Assembly (NCBI GenBank): GCA_965368085.1
Contig: CBDULP010000005.1
Coordinates: forward strand, 50,459 to 114,458
From: Peptoclostridium sp965368085
Lineage (GTDB): Bacteria > Bacillota > Clostridia > Peptostreptococcales > Peptostreptococcaceae
Reading direction: 5' to 3'
DNA: 64,000 nt
This document shows, piece by piece, positions 53,029-62,979 of the stretch. How positions within the stretch are numbered: the first letter of the stretch is position 1; each line of letters begins with the position of its first letter. The position numbers and the translations under genes were made by a program. Below the pieces are notes generated by a model, which saw nothing but the letters and a program-made list of their open reading frames with translations, did not search any database and had not been told where the DNA came from.

Positions 53029-54561
53029 ATGAATTCTCTTATAAAAGTTGAAAATATTTCCAAAAAATTTGGAAGCGTAATAGCAAACCAGAATGTAAGT
53101 CTTGAAATCAAATCCGGAGAAGTTCTCTCGATTCTTGGAGAAAACGGAGCCGGAAAGAGTACACTAATGAACATGCTGTCAGGGATATATTCCCCTGACA
53201 GCGGTACTATTTATGTGGAAAATGAAAAGGTACAGTTCAAGTCTCCAAAGGATGCCATAGACATGGGAATAGGAATGATCCACCAGCACTTCAAGCTTGT
53301 GGAGGTTATGAGCGCTAAGGAAAATATAATAGCCGGACAAAGTGGAAAGCTGTTTATAAACGGGAAAAAGCTCTCAGATGAAATAGGCGAGATATCGAGA
53401 AGATTCAATCTTGAGATAGACCCTGACAAAAAGGTTTACGAGATGTCTGTTGCTGAAAAGCAGAGGCTTGAAATACTGAAAGTGCTTTACAGGGGGGCAC
53501 GGATATTAATACTTGACGAGCCTACCGCTGTACTTACACCTCAGGAGACTACAAAGCTGTTTGACATAATAAGGAACATGAAAAAGCAGGGCTGTGCAGT
53601 CATAATAATAACTCACAAGCTCAACGAAGTAATGGAGATAAGCGACAGGATAACCGTGCTTAGAAAAGGCGAAGTTGTAGGAAGCGTTGACAAGGAACAT
53701 ACAAACCCAAAAGCCCTTACAGACCTCATGGTTGGAAGATCTGTCGAACTTGCAATAGAAAGGGTCAGCGTAGACATAAAGAGAAAGATACTCAGCGTTG
53801 AAAATGTAAATGCAAAGGATTCACAAGGAGCTGACATACTAAATGACGTAAGCTTCGAACTTTTCGGAGGCGAAATACTTGGAGTCGCAGGTGTTGCCGG
53901 AAGCGGGCAAAAGGAGCTTTGCGAGGCGATAGCTGGCATTTACAAGATAGCAGGCGGAGATATAATATACGAGGATGAAAATATAGTTGGAAAGAGCCCT
54001 AAGGAGATAATAAGAAAGGGAATAAGCCTTAGCTTTGTTCCAGAAGACAGGCTTGGAATGGGCCTTGTCGGCTCTATGGATATGGTGGACAATATTCTCC
54101 TCAAGGAATACCATAGGCAAAAGGGCTTTTTCGTAAAGAGAAAAGGCGTAAGGGAACAGGCAAGACAGATGATAGGAAGACTTTCTATAAGCACTCCGGG
54201 CATAAACCATCCTGTGAGGTTGCTTTCAGGCGGAAATATTCAGAAGGTCCTTCTTGGAAGAGAGATAGACTGCAATCCGCATCTTATGATAACTGCATAC
54301 CCTGCAAGAGGTCTAGACATAGGTGCTGCGTACAATGTATATGATCTTTTGAATGAGCAAAAGAAAAAAGGCGTAGGCATAATGTTTGTAGGAGAGGACA
54401 TTGATGTTCTCGTTGAACTGTGCGACCGTATAATGGTAATGTGCGGCGGCAAAATAACGGGAATACTTGATGCCGGAAAGACTAACAAAGAAGAGGTTGG
54501 AATGCTCATGGCTGGAGAGAGCATTCAAAGAAGAGGTGAACTAAATTGCTCAGAATTATAA
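53029..54561 (+). CDS. nucleoside ABC transporter ATPase (two nucleotide-binding domains)
   Basis: The 510-residue protein carries two ABC domains in tandem. The first has Walker A GENGAGKST and Walker B ILILDEPTAVLTP. The second has LLSGGNIQKVLLGREI and the degenerate Walker B region MITAYPARGLDIGAA, typical of the YufO/RbsA-like nucleoside importer family. It begins 13 bases after the binding-protein stop and overlaps the next permease gene. Confidence 0.94.
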   Translation: MNSLIKVENISKKFGSVIANQNVSLEIKSGEVLSILGENGAGKSTLMNMLSGIYSPDSGTIYVENEKVQFKSPKDAIDMGIGMIHQHFKLVEVMSAKENIIAGQSGKLFINGKKLSDEIGEISRRFNLEIDPDKKVYEMSVAEKQRLEILKVLYRGARILILDEPTAVLTPQETTKLFDIIRNMKKQGCAVIIITHKLNEVMEISDRITVLRKGEVVGSVDKEHTNPKALTDLMVGRSVELAIERVSVDIKRKILSVENVNAKDSQGADILNDVSFELFGGEILGVAGVAGSGQKELCEAIAGIYKIAGGDIIYEDENIVGKSPKEIIRKGISLSFVPEDRLGMGLVGSMDMVDNILLKEYHRQKGFFVKRKGVREQARQMIGRLSISTPGINHPVRLLSGGNIQKVLLGREIDCNPHLMITAYPARGLDIGAAYNVYDLLNEQKKKGVGIMFVGEDIDVLVELCDRIMVMCGGKITGILDAGKTNKEEVGMLMAGESIQRRGELNCSEL

Positions 54562-55637
54562 AAAGGCCGGAAATCGACAAAAAGCAGGTTGTAATGATAA
54601 AGACTATGGCCATACTTCTTGCCCTTTTCACATCGACAATTTTTATATTCTCGCTGGGACATAATCCTATCCAAGTTTATATATCGATGCTTGAAGGTTC
54701 TTTTGGCAGCATATACAGATTTAAGGAGACAATAATAAAGACCATACCGCTTACAATAACTTCACTTGGGATAATAGTTGCATTCAAGATGAAGTTTTGG
54801 AATATAGGTGCGGAAGGGCAAATTTGTATGGGGGCGTTCGGTGCGAGCTTTTTTGCGCTTAAATTCCCTGACATGCCAATGTTCATGCTGCTTCCACTTA
54901 TGATGGGTTCGGGAATAGTATGCGGAGGGCTGTGGGCTTTCATACCGGCTTTTTTCAAGGCTAAATTCGGTACAAACGAAACCCTTTTCACCCTCATGAT
55001 GAACTATATAGCTCTGCAGTGGATTACATATCTGCAGTATGGGCCCTGGAAGGATCCGAACGCTCTTGGATTCCCCAAGATACCTAACTTCTCATCGAAT
55101 GGAATAATACCTAAGTTTATGGGTGTACACGCCGGATGGCTTATTTGTATTTTGCTCATAGCAGCAATGTACGTATTCATGAAGTATTCTAAAAAGGGAT
55201 ACGAAATAAGTGTAATAGGAGAAAGTGAAAATACTGCGCTTTACGCAGGCATGGACGTAAAGAAAATAGCCATAATAGCACTTTTCATAAGCGGAGGCCT
55301 ATGCGGGCTTTCGGGAATGGTTCAGGCGTCTGCGGTAAACAACACGCTTTCGGTGGAGGTTTCAGGCGGAGTGGGTTACACTGCCATAATAACTGCCTGG
55401 CTTTCAGGGCTCAGTGCGCCTCTTGCACTTTTAGTATCATTTCTGTTTGCAGTTCTTGTGCAGGGAGGCTCGTATATACAAACAGCCTTTCAGATTCCGC
55501 AGGCTGCAGCTCAAATACTGCAGGGGCTTATACTGATATTCGTGCTTGGAAGTGAATTCTTTACACAGTATAGGCTTGATTTTAAGTCAAGACCGCAAAA
55601 ACTGGATAAATCTGACGATATCAAGGCTGCAAGCTAA
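54546..55637 (+). CDS. nucleoside ABC transporter permease 1
   Basis: The 363-residue protein has about ten hydrophobic helices and the BPD_transp_2 motif region (FWNIGAEGQICMGAFGA; ISGGLCGLSGMVQASAV). It is the YufP-type larger permease. The TTG start at 54546 overlaps the ATPase end by 16 bases with GAGGTG upstream. It pairs with the second permease encoded 37 bases later. Confidence 0.92.
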   Translation: MLRIIKRPEIDKKQVVMIKTMAILLALFTSTIFIFSLGHNPIQVYISMLEGSFGSIYRFKETIIKTIPLTITSLGIIVAFKMKFWNIGAEGQICMGAFGASFFALKFPDMPMFMLLPLMMGSGIVCGGLWAFIPAFFKAKFGTNETLFTLMMNYIALQWITYLQYGPWKDPNALGFPKIPNFSSNGIIPKFMGVHAGWLICILLIAAMYVFMKYSKKGYEISVIGESENTALYAGMDVKKIAIIALFISGGLCGLSGMVQASAVNNTLSVEVSGGVGYTAIITAWLSGLSAPLALLVSFLFAVLVQGGSYIQTAFQIPQAAAQILQGLILIFVLGSEFFTQYRLDFKSRPQKLDKSDDIKAAS

Positions 55638-55674
55638 GGGCAGCTCATATAATGAATACGGAAGGAGCATTAAT

Positions 55675-56607
55675 ATGGCTTTAGTGGCTTTTCTCAGTGC
55701 AGCCATACAGGCGGGAACACCGCTTTTATTTGCGACATTAGGCGAGATAATAACTGAAAAATCCGGAAACCTCAACCTTGGAGTTGAAGGAATGATGCTG
55801 ATAGGAGCTGTTGCGGGATTTAAAGTCGGGCTTATAACTTCGAATCCTCTGCTTGCTATAATTGGAGCAGTAATAGCAGGAGCACTTTCGGCACTTGTAT
55901 TTGCATTTCTTACGGTTACGCTGAGGGCGAACCAGGTTGTTTCGGGACTTTCGCTTACAATACTTGGAACTGGAATTTCAAGCTTTATAGGACAATCCCT
56001 AATAGGAACTGTGGTTCCTCAAAATGTGGGTAAATTTTTCAAGGCGGTGGAAATGCCTCTGCTTTCACAGATTCCTTTTATAGGCGATGTGTTGTTCAAA
56101 CAGAATATATTCGTATACATGGGATACGTTTGCGCAATTTCCATAGGGGTGTATATGTACAGGACCAGAAAAGGGCTTAACCTCAGAATGATCGGGGAAA
56201 ACCCTGCAGCAGCGGATGCGAGCGGAATAAACGTCACTTTGTACAAGTATGTGCACATACTTGCAGGAGGTGCTCTTTGCGCACTTGGAGGAGCATATCT
56301 TTCACTTGTATATGTTCCGGCCTGGCAGGAGAATGTAACTGCGGGAAGAGGATGGATTGCAGTTGCACTTGTAATATTCAGCATGTGGAATCCTTACAAG
56401 GCCATGGCAAGTGCATACTTCTTTGGAGGACTCGACATAATAGGCTTCAGGATACAAAAATATAACCTTCCGATATCGCAGTATGTGATAGACATGCTTC
56501 CTTATATAGCCACAATACTGGTACTTGTAGTAGTGTCGGCGAAAAAGAGCAAGGAAAACATGGCTCCGGAGAGTCTTGGAGTTTCATATTTCAGGGAAGA
56601 TAGATAA
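55675..56607 (+). CDS. nucleoside ABC transporter permease 2
   Basis: The 310-residue protein is the YufQ-type partner: MALVAFLSAAIQAGTPLLFATLGEIITEKSGNLNLGVEGMMLIGAV and LRMIGENPAAADASGI are family signatures. ATG 55675 is chosen because AAGGAG lies 7 bases upstream, although the frame is open earlier. It closes the BMP-ATPase-permease-permease import operon. Confidence 0.93.
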   Translation: MALVAFLSAAIQAGTPLLFATLGEIITEKSGNLNLGVEGMMLIGAVAGFKVGLITSNPLLAIIGAVIAGALSALVFAFLTVTLRANQVVSGLSLTILGTGISSFIGQSLIGTVVPQNVGKFFKAVEMPLLSQIPFIGDVLFKQNIFVYMGYVCAISIGVYMYRTRKGLNLRMIGENPAAADASGINVTLYKYVHILAGGALCALGGAYLSLVYVPAWQENVTAGRGWIAVALVIFSMWNPYKAMASAYFFGGLDIIGFRIQKYNLPISQYVIDMLPYIATILVLVVVSAKKSKENMAPESLGVSYFREDR

Positions 56608-56768
56608 GGGCCTATATGGCCCTTTTTTTACGTCGTGTGCCAGGAGAAAAGAAGGCATGTAAAGTATAAACCTGCCGGATATCAACTATATATTCATTGC
56701 AATATTATGCCATTCGATTTATAATATGGAATGGGTTGGAACAATAAATACAACAGGAGGGATATGAT

Positions 56769-57494
56769 TTGAAAATAGACGATTGGATGAAAAAGCTCAT
56801 AACCACGCTGCTTTTGATATCTGCTGTGTTTTACGGTATTCATTATGCAATATTCAAAGACCCTATGTTCATACTCAGATATGTCATAGCTCAGCTGGGT
56901 TTTACGCCCATATCTGTAATACTTGTCACAATGATATTAAACAAGCTTATAGGGAGACGGGAAAAGCTTCAGAGAATCAAAAAGCTAAACATGGTTATAG
57001 GAGTGTTTTTCAGTGAAGCTGGCATTGATTTTTTAAAGAGTTTTCTCACATATGACAACAATTCGCAAGAGCTGATAAAGAGATTTGAAAAGGTCAAAAA
57101 TTGGGATGAAACTAAATATAAGAGGATTTCAAGCTATATAAGTGAAAATGAATTCAATATAGTTGTGGACGGAGAAAATATAGGAGGACTCAAAGAAACT
57201 ATGGTGGGAAAGAGGCAGTTCCTGCTAACACTTCTGGAAAATCCAAATCTTTTGGAACACGAATCGTTTACAGAGCTTCTTTGGGCGATTTTCCACATTA
57301 TAGAAGAGCTTGATGCAAGAAAGAGGTTTGACGACATGGACAGTGATGATTTCGATCACATATCAAACGACCTCAAAAGGGCTTACTGCCAGCTTGTATC
57401 CCAGTGGATACTATATATGAAGCACCTTAAGGAAGACTATCCTTATCTTTACTCATTTGCGCTCAGAACAAATCCATACACCAGCTTAAAGTAA
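56769..57494 (+). CDS. membrane protein of unknown function
   Basis: The 241-residue protein has two N-terminal hydrophobic helices (about 9-27 and 38-58), then a soluble helical part with the segment WAIFHIIEELDARKRFDDMDSDDFDHISNDLKRAY. I do not recognise the family. The TTG start has AGGAGGG nearby. It ends before a bidirectional terminator and is convergent with the ThrE genes. Confidence 0.65.
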   Translation: MKIDDWMKKLITTLLLISAVFYGIHYAIFKDPMFILRYVIAQLGFTPISVILVTMILNKLIGRREKLQRIKKLNMVIGVFFSEAGIDFLKSFLTYDNNSQELIKRFEKVKNWDETKYKRISSYISENEFNIVVDGENIGGLKETMVGKRQFLLTLLENPNLLEHESFTELLWAIFHIIEELDARKRFDDMDSDDFDHISNDLKRAYCQLVSQWILYMKHLKEDYPYLYSFALRTNPYTSLK

Positions 57495-57501
57495 GAGATT
57501 G

Positions 57502-57533
57502 AAAAAACCGTCTATGAAGACGGTTTTTTAGAT
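57502..57533. terminator. bidirectional terminator
   Basis: Twelve-bp stem AAAAAACCGTCT / AGACGGTTTTTT with ATGA loop, overlapping the last codons of the minus-strand ThrE gene. Confidence 0.9.
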
Positions 57534-57964
57534 TTTTTGCTCTTTTTTATTATTTTGGCGATGGAAGATACCATTATTATCCCCATTGCTATTGATCCGC
57601 CTGTAAGTATCGCGTCGGTTCCAACGACAGCAGCATTGTAGAACTTATTGTTTATAAGGCTTATCATCGAAAGGTACATTCCATATCCTGGGACCAACGG
57701 AACTATTCCTGGTATTATGAAAGCCGTAACTGGCTTTTTATCAACTCGGGCAAAGACTTCGCCCAGGATACTCACCACAATGGCAGCTATGAGGCTTGAA
57801 AACGGCGATGAAAAACCTGAATGTTTAAGCGAAAAATAAATTGTCCATCCGGTTCCGCCGGTAAAGCCGCTATAAAGCAGAGAGCTTCTTGGGGCGTTAA
57901 AGAGAATTGCAAAACCAACGGTGGGCAAAAATGAAAATATGAACTGTTTTACAAATACAAACAT
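57512..57964 (-). CDS. threonine/serine exporter, C-terminal (DUF3815) subunit
   Basis: The 150-residue membrane protein has four to five helices and motifs GWTIYF and IPGIVPLVPGYGMY typical of the small ThrE-like subunit. ATG 57964 is chosen because GGGGGTG precedes it and the stop of the upstream gene overlaps (TAATG). The two genes together equal one ThrE exporter, so this is a split system, common in Firmicutes. Confidence 0.88.
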   Translation of the reverse strand: MFVFVKQFIFSFLPTVGFAILFNAPRSSLLYSGFTGGTGWTIYFSLKHSGFSSPFSSLIAAIVVSILGEVFARVDKKPVTAFIIPGIVPLVPGYGMYLSMISLINNKFYNAAVVGTDAILTGGSIAMGIIMVSSIAKIIKKSKKSKKPSS

Positions 57965-58737
57965 TAAAGCACACCCCCAAACGCCGAAACCCATACCTTG
58001 AGAATCCAGCCAACCCCAACTGCAATTGAAATGGCGATTAATATAGCCTCACACACCCGAGCCATGCCCGATATGAGGTCTCCCGATATGAGGTCCCGTA
58101 TGCCGTTTGTAAGGGCGACTCCGGGAACAAGGGGCATTATGGCACCTACTATTATCATGTCAAGGTTTTGGCCGAATCCAATCAGATGCAATAGTATTGA
58201 ACAAAAGGCAACTATAGATGAGCACACTGCCGTTGACAAAAATGCTGTATCGCTTATTTTGGATATGTTTTCATATACTATTATTGATAGGGTGCTTATG
58301 AGAAGCGTAACTGCAAAATCTATGGGCTGTCCACCTATTATCAGCGCGAAGAAAGCCGAAGCCATTCCCACGGCTAAAAATTTTAGAATAGGGTTGTATT
58401 TCGGAGTTGCGTCAATTTCATCAAGCAGTGACAGGGCATGCATGTATCCCATAGGGAATTTTACAAAGTCCCTTGCAAAGCTGTTGACCTTTGAAATCTT
58501 ATCAAGGTCTATAGTACGGCTTTCCACACGCTTTATAAGGGATATTCCGTCAGCTTTGTTGTCAGAGACAAAAAGCCCCGTAGGCGTTACAAATGAGTTT
58601 ACATTACCCAGGTTTTTGGATTTGCAGATGATGTTTATGGTGTCTTCAACTCTGTATGTCTCGGCCCCATTTTTGAGCATTATCTCGCCGGCGTATATTG
58701 CAATTTTAAAAACTTCACTTTTGGATATTCTGTCCAT
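57964..58737 (-). CDS. threonine/serine exporter, N-terminal (DUF1212) subunit
   Basis: The 257-residue protein contains the cytoplasmic DUF1212 region (LKNGAETYRVEDTINIICKSKN and VTPTGLFVS) and about five C-terminal helices with MIIVGAIMPLVPGVALTNGIRDLISGDL. It works with the DUF3815 subunit to export small hydroxy amino acids. It is followed directly by that subunit, overlapping by one base. Confidence 0.9.
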   Translation of the reverse strand: MDRISKSEVFKIAIYAGEIMLKNGAETYRVEDTINIICKSKNLGNVNSFVTPTGLFVSDNKADGISLIKRVESRTIDLDKISKVNSFARDFVKFPMGYMHALSLLDEIDATPKYNPILKFLAVGMASAFFALIIGGQPIDFAVTLLISTLSIIVYENISKISDTAFLSTAVCSSIVAFCSILLHLIGFGQNLDMIIVGAIMPLVPGVALTNGIRDLISGDLISGMARVCEAILIAISIAVGVGWILKVWVSAFGGVL

Positions 58738-58756
58738 AAAAAATACCTCTTTATAA

Positions 58757-59310
58757 TATTAATATTAATCACATAAACAAAGATTATATTAAAAAGTAAT
58801 GGATGTAAACAATTTTAGCAAAAATAAAAGGTTAATTTATGTTAACAATATAATATATATGCGGGCATCAAAGAAATATTCATGCTGGAAATAAGCATTA
58901 TATAATGAAAGTTAAATTTATGTGGTTGTATGAGAAGCACTTTTTATAAAGAAGCGTTTTCTTGGAATGTAAAATGCCATAATAAATAGAACATATATAA
59001 AATTAAAACTATATCGAAGTTTCTTATAGATTTAACAGGGTATATGATTTATAATACTACTTATTATTCAATGTTGAATGGCTTGAAAGACAGTGTTTTA
59101 AACAAAATGCTGACATATATATTAGCTTTAGAGAATAGAAATGAGATAAAATTGTGGAGGATATAACAAGTAGTATGTAACAATGTCTGTAATAGACAAA
59201 ACAATAACATTAAAAACATAAAAAAAGTATGGCATTAATACTGCAGATGTATTATAATATATCTTAATTCAAGTGTGGACAACAAAAAAACATTAAAGGG
59301 GGAAACATCG
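58757..59310. other. long AT-rich intergenic region before glyA
   Basis: About 550 bases with no convincing gene, tRNA or riboswitch. A possible promoter for glyA is noted separately. I see no glycine riboswitch core. Confidence 0.5.
59229..59258 (+). promoter_or_regulatory. possible promoter for glyA
   Basis: ATGGCA, an 18-base spacer and TATAAT about 53 bases before the ATG. The -35 is weak. Confidence 0.35.
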
Positions 59311-60546
59311 ATGGATTTTAGAAATTTACAAAAAGCAGATCCGGAAGTTTACGGAGCGCTTCAAAAAGAGATAGATAGGCAAAATACAAATATAGAGCTT
59401 ATCGCTTCTGAAAACTTCGTATCTGAGGCAGTTATGGAAGCCATGGGAAGCCAGTTTACAAACAAATATGCTGAAGGATACCCAGGAAAGAGATACTATG
59501 GCGGATGCGAAAATGTTGACGTGGTTGAAAGTCTTGCTATAGAAAGGCTTAAAAAGATATTTGGCGCAGAGCATGCAAATGTTCAGCCGCACTCAGGAAG
59601 CAGCGCCAACATGGGAGTATACCTTGCGGCACTTGAGCACGGTGACAAGGTTATGGGACTAGACCTTTCACAGGGAGGACACCTTACTCACGGTTCTCCT
59701 GTAAATATATCGGGAATATACTTTGATTTCGTGCCTTACGGAGTTAGAAAAGAAGATGACCTTATAGACTATGATGAAGTTCTTGAAATAGCGAAGAGAG
59801 AAAGACCAAAGCTTATAATAGCTGGAGCTACGGCTTATCCTAGGGCTATAGATTTTAAAAGGTTCAGGGAGATAGCAGATGAGGTGGGCGCTCTTCTTAT
59901 GGTGGACATGGCTCACATAGCCGGACTTGTTGCTGCGGGTCTTCACCAGAATCCATGTGAGTATGCGGACTTTGTTACATCTACAACTCACAAGACTTTG
60001 AGAGGGCCAAGAGGCGGAATAATACTTTGCAAGGAAAAACATGCAAAGATGATAAACAAGGCAATATTCCCGGGGCTTCAGGGAGGACCTCTTGAGCACG
60101 TTATAGCTGCAAAGGCAGTGTGCTTTAAGGAAGCCTTGGATGAGGGCTTCAAGGACTACCAAAAACAGGTTGTTGCAAATGCAAAGAGACTTGGCAAAGA
60201 ACTTGCCCAAAGAGGATTCAAACTGGTTTCAGGAGGAACTGACAACCACCTTATACTGATAGACCTTAGAAACAAGAACATGACTGGAAAAGAAGCGGAG
60301 AAGAGACTTGACGAGGCATATATAACTGTAAATAAAAATACAGTGCCGTTTGATACTGAAAGTCCTTTCGTGACAAGTGGAATAAGAATAGGATCAGCTG
60401 CTATGACTACAAGAGGTATGAAGGAAGAGCAGATGGTTGTAATAGCAGAGGCTATGAAGCTTGTTATAGATGATAATGAAATAGAAAAGGCTTCTGAGAT
60501 GGTGAAAGAGCTTACAGCTCAGTTCCCTTTATATGAAAGACTGTAA
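59311..60546 (+). CDS. glyA: serine hydroxymethyltransferase
   Basis: PLP enzyme that interconverts serine and glycine with tetrahydrofolate. The 411-residue protein has ELIASENFVSEAVMEAMGSQFTNKYAEGYPGKRYYGG, the PLP-lysine motif VTSTTHKTLRGPRGG and SGIRIGSAAMTTRG near the C-terminus. ATG 59311 has AAAGGGGG 8 bases upstream; the GTG at 59275 has none. A strong role in glycine/serine metabolism fits an amino-acid fermenter. Confidence 0.97.
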   Translation: MDFRNLQKADPEVYGALQKEIDRQNTNIELIASENFVSEAVMEAMGSQFTNKYAEGYPGKRYYGGCENVDVVESLAIERLKKIFGAEHANVQPHSGSSANMGVYLAALEHGDKVMGLDLSQGGHLTHGSPVNISGIYFDFVPYGVRKEDDLIDYDEVLEIAKRERPKLIIAGATAYPRAIDFKRFREIADEVGALLMVDMAHIAGLVAAGLHQNPCEYADFVTSTTHKTLRGPRGGIILCKEKHAKMINKAIFPGLQGGPLEHVIAAKAVCFKEALDEGFKDYQKQVVANAKRLGKELAQRGFKLVSGGTDNHLILIDLRNKNMTGKEAEKRLDEAYITVNKNTVPFDTESPFVTSGIRIGSAAMTTRGMKEEQMVVIAEAMKLVIDDNEIEKASEMVKELTAQFPLYERL

Positions 60547-60563
60547 TTGATATTTTAAAATAC

Positions 60564-60606
60564 GAAAAAAGCGGATCGGATAATATTTCTGATTCGCTTT
60601 TTTTAT
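60564..60606 (+). terminator. intrinsic terminator after glyA
   Basis: Stem GAAAAAAGCGGATC / GATTCGCTTTTTT (one G-T pair) with a T-run. Confidence 0.75.
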
Positions 60607-60838
60607 TATTTTTTTGTTAATGAAGGATTTTTTTTATGAACCTGCAAAAATAATATGAGGACATATAATTAATTTTGGGTATATTATTTAGGGGATACAT
60701 AATATTGTTTTCGAAAAAAATCATCACATACATTGAAATTTAAACAAAAAATATACCACAGAAAGCTCTGTATGTGGTAATATATATTTAAACAAAATAT
60801 TCCTACATGCAAGTATACAATTTAAATTATAAGGACAA

Positions 60839-62221
60839 ATGAATTATAAAACGGGGGTGGATGTATTGGCTGGAAAAAAAGATGAGGCAATAATAGAAAA
60901 AATGGCCGAAGACGTAAAAAGGAATAATCTCATAGACCCGGAATATTACAAGATGTACAATGTAAAAAGTGGGCTTAGAAATGAAAATGGAACGGGAGTG
61001 CTTGTAGGACTTACACAGGTCGGAGCGGTACACGGATACCTTGTGGACATAGGAGAGAAGGTTCCGGATGAGGGAATGCTCATATACAGGGGCATAGACC
61101 TTAAGGACATAGTATCTGGATTTCAAAAGGAAAAAAGACATGGATATGAAGAGGTTTCATACCTTCTTTTATTTGGAAAGCTTCCTACAAATAGCGAACT
61201 GGATGAGTACAAGCAGCTTCTTGGAAGAAGCAGGACTCTTCCAAGAAGTTTTACTGAAAACATGATACTCAAAAATCCATGCAAAGACATAATGAACAAG
61301 CTTCAAAGGAGCGTATTGGTCTCATATTCATATGATGAGAATCCGGATGACATAAGCGTCAGAAACATGCTCAGGCAGAGTATTGAACTGATAGCGAGAT
61401 TTCCTACTATAATAGCATACGGCTACCAGGCAAAGAGCCATTATTTTGACAACAAGAGTCTGTTCATACATTCTCCAAGGCCTGAACTTGGAACAGCTGA
61501 AAATATACTGCACATGATAAGGCCGGACAACAAGTATACCGAAAAGGAAGCTGAGCTTTTGGATCTTTCGCTTGTAATACATGCAGAGCACGGTGGAGGT
61601 AACAACTCGGCATTTGCTACTCACGTTGTATCATCTACTGGTACTGACACTTATTCTGCCATATCGACTGCGGTTGGGGCTTTGAAGGGTCCAAAGCACG
61701 GAGGCGCAAATCTTAAGGTGCTTAAGATGATAGAAAATATAAAAGAAAACATAAACAATTGGAGCGACAGAGGAGAAATCAAGGACTATTTAATGAAGAT
61801 ACTCAAAAAAGAAGCTTTTGACAAGACGGGGCTTGTATACGGTATGGGCCATGCGGTGTACACTCTTTCGGATCCTAGGGCGGTTCATCTTAAGAAAAAG
61901 GCATATGAGCTTGCAAATGAAAAGGGAAGAGAAGAAGAGTTTGAACTGTACAAGAGCGTTGAAGAGCTGACAGTAGAGCTTTTCAAGGAGATAAAGGGGC
62001 CTAATGCGGTTATATCTGCAAATGTCGACTTTTATTCGGGATTTGTGTATGACATGCTCAACATACCTCATGAACTTTACACTCCACTGTTTGCAGCAGC
62101 GAGGATATCAGGCTGGTGTGCACACAGGATAGAGCAGGTTGTAAGTGATAAAAAGATAATGAGACCTGCATACAAAAATGTAATAGGCAAAAAGGAATAT
62201 ATTGAAATAGGAAAAAGATAA
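60839..62221 (+). CDS. citrate (or 2-methylcitrate) synthase
   Basis: Condenses acetyl-CoA with oxaloacetate. The 460-residue protein has the family histidine motifs HAEHGGGNNS and GPKHGGANLKVL, and the active-site region YGMGHAVYTLSDPRA and NVDFYSGFVYDMLNIP. Such long clostridial citrate synthases are common and usually feed glutamate synthesis. The ATG at 60839 has a close AAGGA; a TTG at 60866 with GGGGGTGG just upstream is an alternative. The 2-methylcitrate version cannot be excluded. Confidence 0.88.
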   Translation: MNYKTGVDVLAGKKDEAIIEKMAEDVKRNNLIDPEYYKMYNVKSGLRNENGTGVLVGLTQVGAVHGYLVDIGEKVPDEGMLIYRGIDLKDIVSGFQKEKRHGYEEVSYLLLFGKLPTNSELDEYKQLLGRSRTLPRSFTENMILKNPCKDIMNKLQRSVLVSYSYDENPDDISVRNMLRQSIELIARFPTIIAYGYQAKSHYFDNKSLFIHSPRPELGTAENILHMIRPDNKYTEKEAELLDLSLVIHAEHGGGNNSAFATHVVSSTGTDTYSAISTAVGALKGPKHGGANLKVLKMIENIKENINNWSDRGEIKDYLMKILKKEAFDKTGLVYGMGHAVYTLSDPRAVHLKKKAYELANEKGREEEFELYKSVEELTVELFKEIKGPNAVISANVDFYSGFVYDMLNIPHELYTPLFAAARISGWCAHRIEQVVSDKKIMRPAYKNVIGKKEYIEIGKR

Positions 62222-62242
62222 AGCGGATATATATTTTAATGC

Positions 62243-62293
62243 AAATCGCAGTATTAACCCATAATTAAGATTTATGGGTTAATACTGCGATTT
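62243..62293. terminator. perfect 22-bp inverted repeat after citrate synthase
   Basis: Arms 62243-62264 and 62272-62293 pair without mismatch around a 7-base loop. It probably ends the citrate synthase transcript. Confidence 0.75.
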
Positions 62294-62456
62294 AATTTGG
62301 TGATACATATCAAAAGCTCCATTGAATTTCACAGTCTTATCTAGAAAAATTTCCAAATAAGCCTTTAATAAATATGTAAATTTGATATAATATTTAGGTG
62401 GGGAATTTTAATGTTTGCAGCTTTGTACAAAACAAAAAATTAAGGTGGGATTATTT

Positions 62457-62861
62457 TTGGAAAAAGAAAAAAGAAATGCGATATTGAGAATAGCGGCAGT
62501 TGTAGCTGTATTTGCCGTAATGGTATTCTTGGCTTTCTATTCAAAGCACATAGCCCTAAAAATAGTATTTGGAGCTTTGAGTGTAGTTTTAGGAGCATTC
62601 ATAGTAAGGATAATAATATCACTAAAGAGAAAGAAGTTTTATATACAGGGTCAGTGTATAGCTGTCCAGCCGCCAAAGGGAAAATTCAAGAAGTATTCCG
62701 TTTTTGTGAAAATGGGAAAAGCTACGAAAAAGCTGTACTCTGCTGGCGAAGTGAAAATGAAAAAGGGAAAATTCTATGGAATATACTATGAAGAAAAGTC
62801 TAACGACATAGTGAAATATGAAGAAATAAAGCCAAATATGAATATTACAAGAAAAAAATAG
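62457..62861 (+). CDS. small membrane protein of unknown function
   Basis: The 134-residue protein has two hydrophobic helices (about 8-25 and 31-50), then a basic soluble tail rich in KKGK-type segments (QPPKGKFKKYSVFVKMGKATKK) that could contact RNA, DNA or lipid head groups. TTG 62457 is chosen because AAGGTGGG is 7 bases upstream. I do not recognise the family. Confidence 0.65.
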   Translation: MEKEKRNAILRIAAVVAVFAVMVFLAFYSKHIALKIVFGALSVVLGAFIVRIIISLKRKKFYIQGQCIAVQPPKGKFKKYSVFVKMGKATKKLYSAGEVKMKKGKFYGIYYEEKSNDIVKYEEIKPNMNITRKK

Positions 62862-62871
62862 CAGTCAAATA

Positions 62872-62898
62872 GACGTCCTGAAAGGGCGTCTTTTTTTT
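62872..62898 (+). terminator. intrinsic terminator
   Basis: Stem GACGTCC / GGGCGTC (one G-T pair) with eight T residues. Confidence 0.82.
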
Positions 62899-62979
62899 AC
62901 ACTTAAAATAAAAGTCGATTAAGAACCTATTTTTGTGGTATATGTAAAATAAAAACTTTACGGGGAGGTATGATGTATA

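Noticed and set aside
58757..59310. Glycine riboswitch before glyA
   Set aside because: No tandem aptamer core is seen in this AT-rich stretch.
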